From assembly GCA_025965815.1 (NCBI GenBank), contig JAOPWF010000642.1, positions 1 through 14,022 of the forward strand: 14,022 bases of DNA, read 5' to 3'. Within the stretch, counting starts at the first letter, position 1. Each line of letters starts with the position of its first letter. The notes under the pieces were generated by a model. That model worked only from the letters and a program-made list of their open reading frames with translations, was not told where the DNA came from and ran no database searches. Below are positions 7,904 to 14,022 of this stretch, one piece after another. A program made the position numbers and the translations under genes. This DNA comes from Mycobacterium sp. (lineage in GTDB: Bacteria > Actinomycetota > Actinomycetes > Mycobacteriales > Mycobacteriaceae).

Positions 7904-8683
7904 TCAGTGAATGTGGCTGCCGCCGTTGATGTCCACGGTGGTGCCGGTCAGGTAGCTGGCGTCCTCGCTGGAGAGGAAGGTCATGACGGCGGCCACCTCT
8001 TCGGTGGTCGCGGTGCGTCCGATGGGGATACCTGCGGCGAGTGCGGCCTCGGACTCATCGGTGGCGCCGACGCGGATGTTGGTGTCCACCGCGCCGGGGG
8101 TGACGGCATTGACGGTGACGCCGGTGTCGGCGATCTCGCGGGCGAGCGCCTTGGTGAATCCGAGGATCGCGGCCTTGGCCGCCGAGTAGGGGACCTTGCC
8201 GAACACGCCGCCGCCCCGCTGCGCGGACACCGAGGACATGTTGACGATGCGGCCCCAGCCGTTGTCGATCATGCCGGGGAGGAAGGCCTTGGTGACCAGG
8301 TAGGTGCCGGTGGCGTTGACTGCCATGACCGTGTTCCAGATGTCGAGGGTGGTTTCGAGGAACGGCACCGGCGAAGTGATGCCAGCGATGTTGGCGAGCG
8401 CCCCGACGGGTGGCAGGTTGCCCGATACCACCTCGGCGGCGACGGCGGCCTGCGCGGAGTCCACCGACTCCTCGGAGGTGACGTCGACGGCGTGCCCGAA
8501 GGCCGGGACGGCGAACTGGTTGCCGATGTCGGCGGCCACCTTGGCGGACTTCTCGCCGTCCAGATCGAGGATCACGACCGCCCAGCCTTCACGGGCGTAG
8601 CGCTGGGCGAGGGTTATGCCGATGCCGCGGTCGGAGGTAGCGCCGGTGATGACGGCGGTGCGATGAGTGTTGTTGCTGGACAT
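7904..8683 (-). CDS. SDR family oxidoreductase (classical short-chain dehydrogenase)
   Basis: A 259-residue NAD(P)-dependent dehydrogenase. The Rossmann motif TGATSDRGIG is at 13-22. Asp40 at the end of beta-2 (VVILDLDG) points to NAD over NADP. NIAG is at 98-101 (usual NNAG), with Asn124, a Ser at 151 or 153, and catalytic Tyr166 and Lys170 (YSAAK). There are about two extra residues between the Ser-bearing strand and the Tyr. The start is ATG with a strong AAGGAG at 7-nt spacing. It lies 20 nt after the TIM-barrel gene and is almost certainly in one operon with it. Together they would oxidise and isomerise a hydroxylated carbon substrate; the exact alcohol is unknown. Confidence 0.93.
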   Translation of the reverse strand: MSSNNTHRTAVITGATSDRGIGITLAQRYAREGWAVVILDLDGEKSAKVAADIGNQFAVPAFGHAVDVTSEESVDSAQAAVAAEVVSGNLPPVGALANIAGITSPVPFLETTLDIWNTVMAVNATGTYLVTKAFLPGMIDNGWGRIVNMSSVSAQRGGGVFGKVPYSAAKAAILGFTKALAREIADTGVTVNAVTPGAVDTNIRVGATDESEAALAAGIPIGRTATTEEVAAVMTFLSSEDASYLTGTTVDINGGSHIH

Positions 8684-8703
8684 GGTCTTTCTCCTTTGTT
8701 TGA

Positions 8704-9543
8704 TCAGATCAGGTGGGAAATCAGGCGGGCGGCGCGTGCCGTCGCGGCGGGCCGTTCGTCAGTGGTGATGTCGCGGGTTTCCAGTTCGAGGGAGAAGTGC
8801 CCGGCGTAGTCGGCGTGCCTGAGGGTCTTGAGGCCGTGCGCGAAGTCGACGTCCCCATTGCCCACGGAGAGGTTGATATTTCCCGGCACCGCATCACGGA
8901 TGTGCACATGGGCGATGTGGGCGGCGAGGTGATCGATGAACTCGGCCGGGTCGCCGCCGGAGGCTACGACGTGGCTGAAGTCCATCACCTGGCGCACCGG
9001 GGTGCCGGTGAGACGCGCGGAGAGTTGTTGTTCGCGTTCGAGCTTCCAGCACAGCCGGTGAAAGTGAAGTGACTCGGTCCACAGTTCGACACCCCTGTCG
9101 GCGGCGACGTGTGCGGCGGCGATGAGTTCGGCGGCGACCAGGTCGAGATCGGCGTCCAGTGTCTGGAGCGGCTCGTGGTTCAGCGCTCCGCAAGGCAGGA
9201 CCAACGCGCGCGATCCCGTAGCGACCGCGAGGGCGATCAACATGTCGAGGTGCTGGCGGCGTGCCTCGCGGGCCGGCTCGTCGAGAGCCTTATTCAAGTC
9301 GCCGATGTCGGCGTTGATCGAGCGCACCGTCAACCCGGAGGCACGTACGACGGCCGCGACGGTCTCCACCGCCTCGCTGTCGAGCACATAGGGCACGTGG
9401 TCACAGACACCCGGGAGCGCGCCGAGGTCGACCTCGCTGAAGCCCAGGTCGGCGATCGTGGCCAGGGCCTCGGGGAGTTCGAGGTGACGAAAGCCGATGG
9501 TGGAGCACCCCAGCCGGTGATGGAACCCGGTGTGTAGCGACAT
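8704..9543 (-). CDS. Sugar phosphate isomerase/epimerase-like TIM-barrel protein (AP endonuclease 2 superfamily)
   Basis: A 279-residue xylose-isomerase-like TIM barrel. Metal-site candidates: Glu157 (ELWTESLHFH), Asp188 and His191 (VMDFSHV), His214 (HVHIRD) and Glu253 or Glu255 (FSLELET), the expected order for a divalent-metal sugar isomerase, epimerase or dehydratase. Start ATG 9543 is preferred over an upstream in-frame ATG at 9585 because AAGGA lies 8 nt before it, and the upstream codon would overlap the likely -10 element. It is the first gene of the leftward arm, with operator sites in its promoter. The role is probably aldose/ketose interconversion or epimerisation in the cassette pathway; a dehydratase activity is also possible in this fold. 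Confidence 0.9.
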   Translation of the reverse strand: MSLHTGFHHRLGCSTIGFRHLELPEALATIADLGFSEVDLGALPGVCDHVPYVLDSEAVETVAAVVRASGLTVRSINADIGDLNKALDEPAREARRQHLDMLIALAVATGSRALVLPCGALNHEPLQTLDADLDLVAAELIAAAHVAADRGVELWTESLHFHRLCWKLEREQQLSARLTGTPVRQVMDFSHVVASGGDPAEFIDHLAAHIAHVHIRDAVPGNINLSVGNGDVDFAHGLKTLRHADYAGHFSLELETRDITTDERPAATARAARLISHLI

Positions 9544-9583
9544 TGCCTGTGTCCTTGGCGTCGGAGGTTGTGACGCCGCCCAC

Positions 9584-9610
9584 ATTATCCCGTCGACTGT
9601 TAACAGTCAA
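9584..9610 (-). promoter_or_regulatory. Probable promoter of the TIM-barrel/SDR operon
   Basis: Reading leftward, TTGACT (9610-9605) serves as -35 and GATAAT (9589-9584) as -10, 15 nt apart, slightly short. A perfect 14-bp palindrome lies over the -35 and spacer, a classic repressor placement. Transcription would begin near 9577, leaving a leader of about 34 nt before ATG 9543. Confidence 0.5.
9595..9608. promoter_or_regulatory. Operator-like palindrome 1 (GntR cassette)
   Basis: GACTGTTAACAGTC is a perfect 14-bp palindrome overlapping the leftward promoter. Its half site ACTGTT recurs in the other three sites around this cassette. Confidence 0.6.
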
Positions 9611-9629
9611 CGGGTGACGTCCCAAGGTG

Positions 9630-9643
9630 TTGACTGTTGACAA
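9630..9643. promoter_or_regulatory. Operator-like site 2 (GntR cassette)
   Basis: TTGACTGTTGACAA contains two TTGAC copies 7 nt apart and the core TGTTGACA. The second copy, TTGACA at 9637-9642, could also be the -35 of the rightward promoter, with a poor -10 (CACACT) 18 nt later. Confidence 0.5.
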
Positions 9644-9678
9644 AGGTGTGTGCGCGTGGTCACACTGGTGATCGAACG

Positions 9679-9699
9679 CACTGTCAACGGTTGACAGTG
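9679..9699. promoter_or_regulatory. Operator-like palindrome 3 (GntR cassette)
   Basis: Perfect 10-bp inverted arms CACTGTCAAC and GTTGACAGTG around a single central G, just upstream of the transporter ribosome binding site. It is the longest palindrome in the window. The position suits a block on rightward transcription by the FCD GntR protein encoded at the end of that arm. Confidence 0.65.
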
Positions 9700-9731
9700 A
9701 TTTTCCTCTCCGGCTTTGAAAGGATCAGCCC

Positions 9732-11076
9732 ATGAGCGACGACGCTCTTCAAATGCGGGGCCCGGTGAACGGCACGAAAGACGCCAGGCGGGTCGCGGTT
9801 GGCTCCGGAGTCGGGGCCGTCATCGAGACCTACGACTTCATCGGGTTCGGCACCGCGGCCGCGCTGTACTTCGGCCACGCCTTCTTCCCAGGCGCCAGCC
9901 CCGTCGCAGGCACTCTGGCCTCCTTCGCCACCCTCGGCGTCGGCTTCGCGGCCCGCCCGCTCGGCGGCATCATCGGCGGGCACCTCGGCGACAAACTCGG
10001 CCGCAAGCCGGTCCTGGTCGCCTCCCTGATCGTGATGGGCCTGGCCACCTTCGCCATCGGTCTGCTCCCCACCTTCGCCGCCGTCGGTATCCTCGCGCCG
10101 ATCCTGCTGGTCGTCGTGCGCATCGTGCAGGGCCTGGCCTTCGGCGCCGAATGGGGCGGGGCGATTCTGATGAGCTACGAGCACGCCCCCTGGAAGCAGA
10201 AGGGCAAGTACACCGGCATCGTGCAGGCCGGCTTCCCGGTCGGGCTGCTGCTGGCCAACCTGGTCTTCCTGGTCAGCGTGCATCTCGGCGGTGACTGGGC
10301 CTGGCGGGTCCCGTTCCTGGCCAGCATCTTCCTAGTCATCGTCGGGCTCATCATCCGCGCCCGCGTCCCGGAGTCCCCGGTGTTCGAAGACGTCAAGAAA
10401 AAGGGCGACATCGTCCGTGCCCCGATCGTGAAGGTCATCAAGGAGGATTGGCGAAACATCGTGCGCGGCATCGGCCTTCGCATCGCCGAGACCGCCGGCT
10501 ACGCCGTGTCGATCACCTACATGATCTCCTACCTCAAGAACGCCGAGCTGGCCACCAAGTTCGAGACCCTCACCGCGCTGTGCATCGCCTCGGGAATCGG
10601 CATCTTCGCCACCATGGGCTGGGCCCGACTGACCGACAAGATCGGTCGCCGCCCGTCTACGTCTGGGCCACCGCCTTCGCCGTGCTGTTCGGCATACCGA
10701 TGTTCCTCTGGTGAACACGGGCCTGTTCATCTTGATCATCGCGACATTCGTCGTGGCCTACGGAGTGCTGCAGAACTCGATGGCCGGAGCCCAAGGCGCC
10801 TGGTTCCCCGAGCTCTTCCAAGCCAACACCCGCGCCTCGGGAGCCTCACTGGCCTACCAGATCTCGGCCATGGTCTCCGGCTTCACCCCCTTCATCACCA
10901 CACTGCTGTTTGTGTCGTTCGGCTGGGTCGGACCCGCGCTGCTCTTCAGCGTCTACGGCGCGATCGGCCTCCTGGCGGCACTGACCACCCGCGAGACCTG
11001 GGGCCCACGCGAGCGCAAGCTCGCCGACGAAGCCGTCGCCCGGCAGCCGCAATCCGACATGCACCTCGCAGCCTAG
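9732..11076 (+). pseudogene. MFS transporter, metabolite:H+ symporter (MHS, ShiA/ProP-like) family, disrupted by two frameshifts
   Basis: ATG 9732 is preceded by AAAGGA at 7-nt spacing. The first ~308 residues carry MHS features: IETYDFIGFG near 31-40, the TM2-TM3 loop GGHLGDKLGRKP (82-93) and RIVQGLAFGAEWGGA (130-144). After DKIGRRP the frame breaks in the C run at 10652-10654. The next 20 codons continue in a second frame (VYVWATAFAVLFGIPMFL). A second break near 10709-10711 moves to a third frame, NTGLFILIIATFVVAYGVLQ through to the stop at 11074-11076. Each break needs one added base; the repaired product would be about 448 residues, normal for MHS carriers of carboxylates, shikimate or betaines. 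As written it would be truncated. Both lesions sit at short C or G runs, so sequencing error is a real alternative to decay. Confidence 0.85.
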
Positions 11077-11089
11077 GAAGAGACAACAC

Positions 11090-11956
11090 ATGACCATCAC
11101 CGTAGAGACGGGCCGCCGCCAGAAGGTCGCGGCGGCCGCCTACCGAATGCGCCACCACGTCCTCGACATGGGCGAAGCCCAAGGCCAGGGCTACGTCGGA
11201 CAGGCACTGGATGCCGCCGACATGCTCGCCTGCGTCTACGCCGACCAACTGCGCTACCGCCCCGAGGACCCGCACTGGGAAGGCCGCGACCGGTTCCTGC
11301 TCTCCACCGGGCACTACGCCATCGGCCTCTACGCCGCGCTGGCCGAAGCCGGGATCATCGACGTCGCCGAACTCGACACCTACGGCTCCGACGGTTCCCG
11401 GCTCCCGATGTCCGGGATGGCCAGCTACACACCCGGAATGGAGATCTCCGGCGGATCGCTCGGACACGGGCTCACCGTCGCCGTCGGCACGGCACTGGGC
11501 CTGCGACTGCAAGGCTCGCAAGCCAAGATCATCAACTTCCTCTCCGACGGCGAACTCGACGAAGGCTCGACCTGGGAAGCCGCCATGGGCGCCAGCCATC
11601 ACCGCCTCGGTCACCTGACCGCCATGGTCGACATCAATGCTCTGCAGGCCGACGGCCCGACCGCCGGGGTGCTGCGCACCGAACCCGTCGTCGACAAGTG
11701 GGCCGCCTGCGGCTGGCAGATCCATCGCGTGGACGGCAACGACGTCGACGCCCTGCTGGCCGCGTTCGACGCCATCTCGATCGACGCAGCCGCCACCGGT
11801 TCGCCATCGGTGATCCTCTGTGACACCAAGGTCGGCCGGGGTGTGCCGTTGCTGGAGAACCGCGAAAAGGCGCACTTCATGCGCATCGACGCCGACGAAT
11901 GGCAGATCTGCCGCGACCAACTGACCGCCGGTTACCAAGAAGGAACCCAAGCATGA
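11090..11956 (+). CDS. Split transketolase-like enzyme, N-terminal (thiamine-diphosphate binding) subunit
   Basis: A 288-residue protein matching the N-terminal half of transketolases. The ThDP/metal motif is SDGELDEGSTWEAAMG (from 152), with Asp153 and Asn183 (DINALQADG) as metal ligands. His75 in LLSTGHYA is retained. By eye, two usual active-site histidines are replaced: Tyr35 (GQGYVGQAL) stands where SGHPGG is usual, and Met110 (SGMASYTPG) where GHP is usual. The ribosome binding site AGGAAGAG overlaps the transporter stop, 13 nt before ATG. The end overlaps the next gene by 4 nt (ATGA), so the two subunits are translationally coupled. It should act only as a complex with the downstream subunit. 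Family certain; the substrate probably differs from the pentose-phosphate enzyme. Confidence 0.92.
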   Translation: MTITVETGRRQKVAAAAYRMRHHVLDMGEAQGQGYVGQALDAADMLACVYADQLRYRPEDPHWEGRDRFLLSTGHYAIGLYAALAEAGIIDVAELDTYGSDGSRLPMSGMASYTPGMEISGGSLGHGLTVAVGTALGLRLQGSQAKIINFLSDGELDEGSTWEAAMGASHHRLGHLTAMVDINALQADGPTAGVLRTEPVVDKWAACGWQIHRVDGNDVDALLAAFDAISIDAAATGSPSVILCDTKVGRGVPLLENREKAHFMRIDADEWQICRDQLTAGYQEGTQA

Positions 11957-12939
11957 GCACCGTTGCGCCACTTCGAACCTCGGCGATGATCGCCTCATTC
12001 GCCGATCCCGGCCAGAAGACCACCCCGGCACCCTTCGGGCACGCGCTCGTCGCCGCCGCCGAAGCCAACCCCCGGATCGTCGGGCTGACCGCCGACCTGG
12101 GCAAGTACACCGACATGCACATCTTCGCCCAAGCATTCCCCGAGCGGTTCTTCCAGATGGGCATGGCCGAGCAGCTGCTGTTCGGCGCCGCCGCCGGCAT
12201 GGCCGAAACCGGGCTGATCCCCTTTGCGTCGACGTATTCGGTCTTCGCCGCGCGGCGGGCCTATGACTTCATCTGCCTCGACATTGCCGAACCCGCGCTC
12301 AACGTGAACATCATCGGTGGCCTACCCGGACTCACCACCGGCTACGGGCCTTCGCATCAGGCTACCGAGGACGTCGCGATCTTCCGTGGCATCCCCGGCC
12401 TGACCATCGTCGATCCCTGCGACTCCGTGGACATCGCCCAGGCCGTACCGCAGTTGGCGGCCCACGACGGCCCGACCTACCTGCGTCTACTGCGCGGGCA
12501 GGTGCCCACCGTTCTCGACGAGTACGACTACACCTTCGAGCTCGGCAAGGCCAAGGTGCTGCGCGGGGGAGCCGACGTGGTGTTGATCTCCAGCGGGCTG
12601 ATGACCATGCGCACGTTGCAGGCTGCAGCCGAATTAGCCAAAGACCGTGTGGACGTCGCCGTCGTCCACACGCCGACGCTGAAGCCGTTCGACGCTGCGA
12701 CGGTGCTGGCCGAGGTCGAGACCGACCGTCTGGTCGTGACGTGTGAGAACCACACCGTCGTCGGCGGACTGTTCGAGACGGTCGCCTCGGCTGCCGTGCG
12801 AGCGGGGTTGAGTCGGAAGATCGTGCCGGTGGCGTTGCCGGATGAGTTCCTCGCTGCCGGGGCACTTCCGACGCTGCACGAGCGGTACGGGCTGTCGACA
12901 TCGCGGATCGTCGCGACCGTGTTGGAGCATCTTGGCTAG
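11953..12939 (+). CDS. Split transketolase-like enzyme, C-terminal (pyrimidine-binding) subunit
   Basis: A 328-residue protein carrying the PYR and C-terminal transketolase domains. ATG 11953 lies in an ATGA overlap with the N-subunit stop and follows AAGAAGGA at about 8 nt. The frame is open further upstream, but an earlier start would lie inside the N-subunit gene without a ribosome binding site. Seen: catalytic Glu73 (MGMAEQ), the aminopyrimidine pocket FASTYSVFAARRAYDF (91-106) and His135 (GPSHQATED). By-eye comparison with E. coli TktA puts Pro25, Tyr52 and Leu124 where the phosphate-contact residues Arg358, Ser385 and His461 are expected. The GED-type Asp before the GPSH motif is also missing (TTGYGPSH). 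The pair is therefore ThDP-competent but looks altered for its substrate. Confidence 0.92.
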   Translation: MSTVAPLRTSAMIASFADPGQKTTPAPFGHALVAAAEANPRIVGLTADLGKYTDMHIFAQAFPERFFQMGMAEQLLFGAAAGMAETGLIPFASTYSVFAARRAYDFICLDIAEPALNVNIIGGLPGLTTGYGPSHQATEDVAIFRGIPGLTIVDPCDSVDIAQAVPQLAAHDGPTYLRLLRGQVPTVLDEYDYTFELGKAKVLRGGADVVLISSGLMTMRTLQAAAELAKDRVDVAVVHTPTLKPFDAATVLAEVETDRLVVTCENHTVVGGLFETVASAAVRAGLSRKIVPVALPDEFLAAGALPTLHERYGLSTSRIVATVLEHLG

Positions 12940-12953
12940 CCGCCGCGGTACGA

Positions 12954-12981
12954 TCAACTGTCAACACCGGACTGTTGACAG
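12954..12981. promoter_or_regulatory. Operator-like site 4, before the regulator gene
   Basis: CTGTCAAC (12958-12965) and GTTGACAG (12974-12981) are perfect inverted arms 8 nt apart. A further TCAAC copy at 12954-12958 gives the 7-nt direct repeat also seen in site 2. The site lies between the transketolase stop and the regulator start. A possible -10, TACGAT (12949-12954), abuts it; no good -35 was found. It supports a separate, autoregulated promoter for the GntR gene. Confidence 0.6.
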
Positions 12982-12997
12982 ATAAGGGGACTGGTAC

Positions 12998-13666
12998 ATG
13001 ACCGTCGAGCCCGCATCGCTCCTGCGTCTGGAGAAGACCAGCCTGCGCGAGCAGGCTCTCACCTCCTTGCGCCGCGCGATCACTACCGGCCAGATCGCGG
13101 CCGGAACGCATTTGGTCGAAACCGAATTGTCCGAAGCGTTGCAGATCAGTCGGGGGACGCTGCGTGAGGCCATGCGCCAGCTGCAGCAGGAAGGGCTGAT
13201 CTCAGCTGGCGCGCGCGGACGGTTGTCGGTGCGGCACCTCGACAACAAAGAGATCAGGGACATCTTCGGAGTCCGCGCCGCGCTGGAATCCCTTGCCGTA
13301 CGCGAATTGTGCGGGCGCCCCGACCGGTCCACCGTGATCGAGAAGCTACGGGAAGCAGTCAACGACATGGAGAAGTGGTCCGCCTCCAACCTCGAGGATC
13401 GCATCGAAGCAGACCTGAGGTTTCACCAAACCATGTGCCACCTCACCGGCAACGAGACCCTGCTCCACTCCTGGTCCTCGCTGGAGGGCAGCATCCGGAT
13501 GTCAATCATGTTCGCTGGGGTGGAACGAGCCATCAAGAACATGGACGTCAAACGGCACTCCGACATCGTCGACGCCATCGAATCCGGCGACGCCGACAAG
13601 GCCGAGGCGACCGTTCGCGACCACATGGCCGGAGCCGCAGAAACATTGGTGGCCGGCGCTGCCTGA
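12998..13666 (+). CDS. GntR family transcriptional regulator, FCD subfamily, probable cassette regulator
   Basis: A 222-residue regulator. The winged helix-turn-helix (about 15-80) carries LVETELSEALQISRGTLREAMRQLQQEGLI. The FCD ligand domain follows from about 85 with a complete metal set: Asp139 and His143 (DLRFH), His187 (KRHSDIVDAI) and His209 (RDHM). FCD proteins of this kind usually bind a small carboxylate or sugar acid, often through the metal, and release DNA. ATG 12998 follows AAGGGGA at about 8 nt. It is the last gene of the rightward arm, has an operator-like site in its own leader, and the same core repeats three times in the divergent promoter region. It is therefore the likely repressor of both arms and of itself. 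Ligand unknown. Confidence 0.95.
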   Translation: MTVEPASLLRLEKTSLREQALTSLRRAITTGQIAAGTHLVETELSEALQISRGTLREAMRQLQQEGLISAGARGRLSVRHLDNKEIRDIFGVRAALESLAVRELCGRPDRSTVIEKLREAVNDMEKWSASNLEDRIEADLRFHQTMCHLTGNETLLHSWSSLEGSIRMSIMFAGVERAIKNMDVKRHSDIVDAIESGDADKAEATVRDHMAGAAETLVAGAA

Positions 13667-14022
13667 CGCTTAGCGAGTTTGGTGATCATCGGTGGCACCG
13701 CCGCCAGACATCAGGTAACCGGTGATGCGAGATACGGCGTCATTGTCGGCTCGCCCGAGCCTGCACGTCTCCGCGAGGCCTCACGTGACAAATCACGGCT
13801 CGACCTGCAGCGAACTCACCTTCCTGGCGCGGCCAATACTGGCAGGGTTTCGAGGTGCAGTCGGCAACGCGCTGACGAATGGACACGCGAATGAAACAAA
13901 TCATCATGGAAATCGAGTGAGACGGCTTGCATGGTGGCAGTTCAGGGCATTGAAATTGGACACGAAGCTCGAGAACTCACCGCAGCGGCTCCAGAATCGG
14001 CGGCGGAAAAATGCTCGAAGGC
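13667..14022. other. No confident gene after the regulator
   Basis: About 356 nt. The only frame open to the window edge on the plus strand starts at ATG 13931 (MVAVQGIEIGHEARELTAAA...); it lacks a good ribosome binding site and is not recognised. On the minus strand a short frame ending near 13672 reads AVSRITGYLMSGGGATDDH, faintly like the C-terminal strand of a short-chain dehydrogenase, but too short to call. A weak CATCA/TGATG hairpin (13709-13727) has no U-tract. No tRNA or insertion-sequence end was found. Confidence 0.4.

Noticed and set aside
7895..8809. Plus-strand open frame of about 300 codons opposite the SDR gene
   Set aside because: Gly/Asp/Val-rich antisense shadow. The minus-strand SDR frame has full family motifs and a strong ribosome binding site.
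10711..11076. Separate small membrane protein starting at GTG 10711, coupled by a GTGA overlap
   Set aside because: Its sequence is the direct continuation of the MHS transporter, and the upstream short frame lacks a start with a ribosome binding site; a broken single gene explains it better.
10946..12136. Minus-strand open frame of 396 codons across the transketolase N-subunit
   Set aside because: Shadow of the plus-strand gene; it spans several unrelated genes and intergenic bases and shows no recognisable domain.
13709..13727. Hairpin CATCA/TGATG after the regulator gene as an intrinsic terminator
   Set aside because: The stem is only 5 bp with a 9-nt loop and there is no T-run after it.
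1..14022. CRISPR arrays, tRNA or rRNA genes, phage genes
   Set aside because: No regularly spaced repeats, no cloverleaf-like sequence and no phage protein signatures were seen on either strand.

Overview
The window reads as GC-rich chromosomal DNA of an actinobacterium, most likely a rapidly growing Mycobacterium (Mycolicibacterium) or close relative. This is inferred from protein content: a DUF3556 membrane protein, MetE, an LLM-class F420-type oxidoreductase, a FadE-type acyl-CoA dehydrogenase and two FCD-type GntR regulators. The strong G/C codon bias and GTG starts agree.

Left part (1-7107): the 3' portion of a DUF3556 membrane-protein gene converges with metE, and the two stop codons overlap. 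On the minus strand the order is LLM oxidoreductase, GntR regulator, metE. The LLM gene is divergent from an acyl-CoA dehydrogenase gene across a short AT-rich gap. Together the LLM gene, the regulator and fadE look like a small catabolic module of unknown substrate. metE has a leader of only 97 nt with a strong hairpin and no recognisable cobalamin riboswitch.

Junction (7108-7903): a broken alpha/beta-hydrolase gene remains as a C-terminal fragment with two frameshifts. It is followed by an AT-rich inverted repeat and about 270 nt without a convincing gene. I read this as a rearrangement scar.

Right part (7904-13666): a compact divergent catabolic cassette. Leftward run a TIM-barrel sugar isomerase/epimerase-like gene and a short-chain dehydrogenase. 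Rightward run an MHS-family MFS transporter (two frameshifts in this sequence), the two halves of a split transketolase-like enzyme, and an FCD GntR regulator. Three operator-like sites built on TGTTGACA/TGTCAACA lie in the divergent promoter region and a fourth lies before the regulator gene, so the regulator very probably controls both arms and itself.

The most interesting signal is the transketolase-like pair. It keeps the thiamine-diphosphate residues, the catalytic Glu and one active-site His. By eye it lacks several residues that bind sugar phosphate or the C1 hydroxyl in ordinary transketolases, and no kinase is encoded nearby. This suggests a pathway in which an unphosphorylated polyol, ketose or hydroxy-acid is imported, oxidised and isomerised, then cleaved by a two-carbon (or acyl) transfer. 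The substrate is unknown.

The last 356 nt hold no confident gene.
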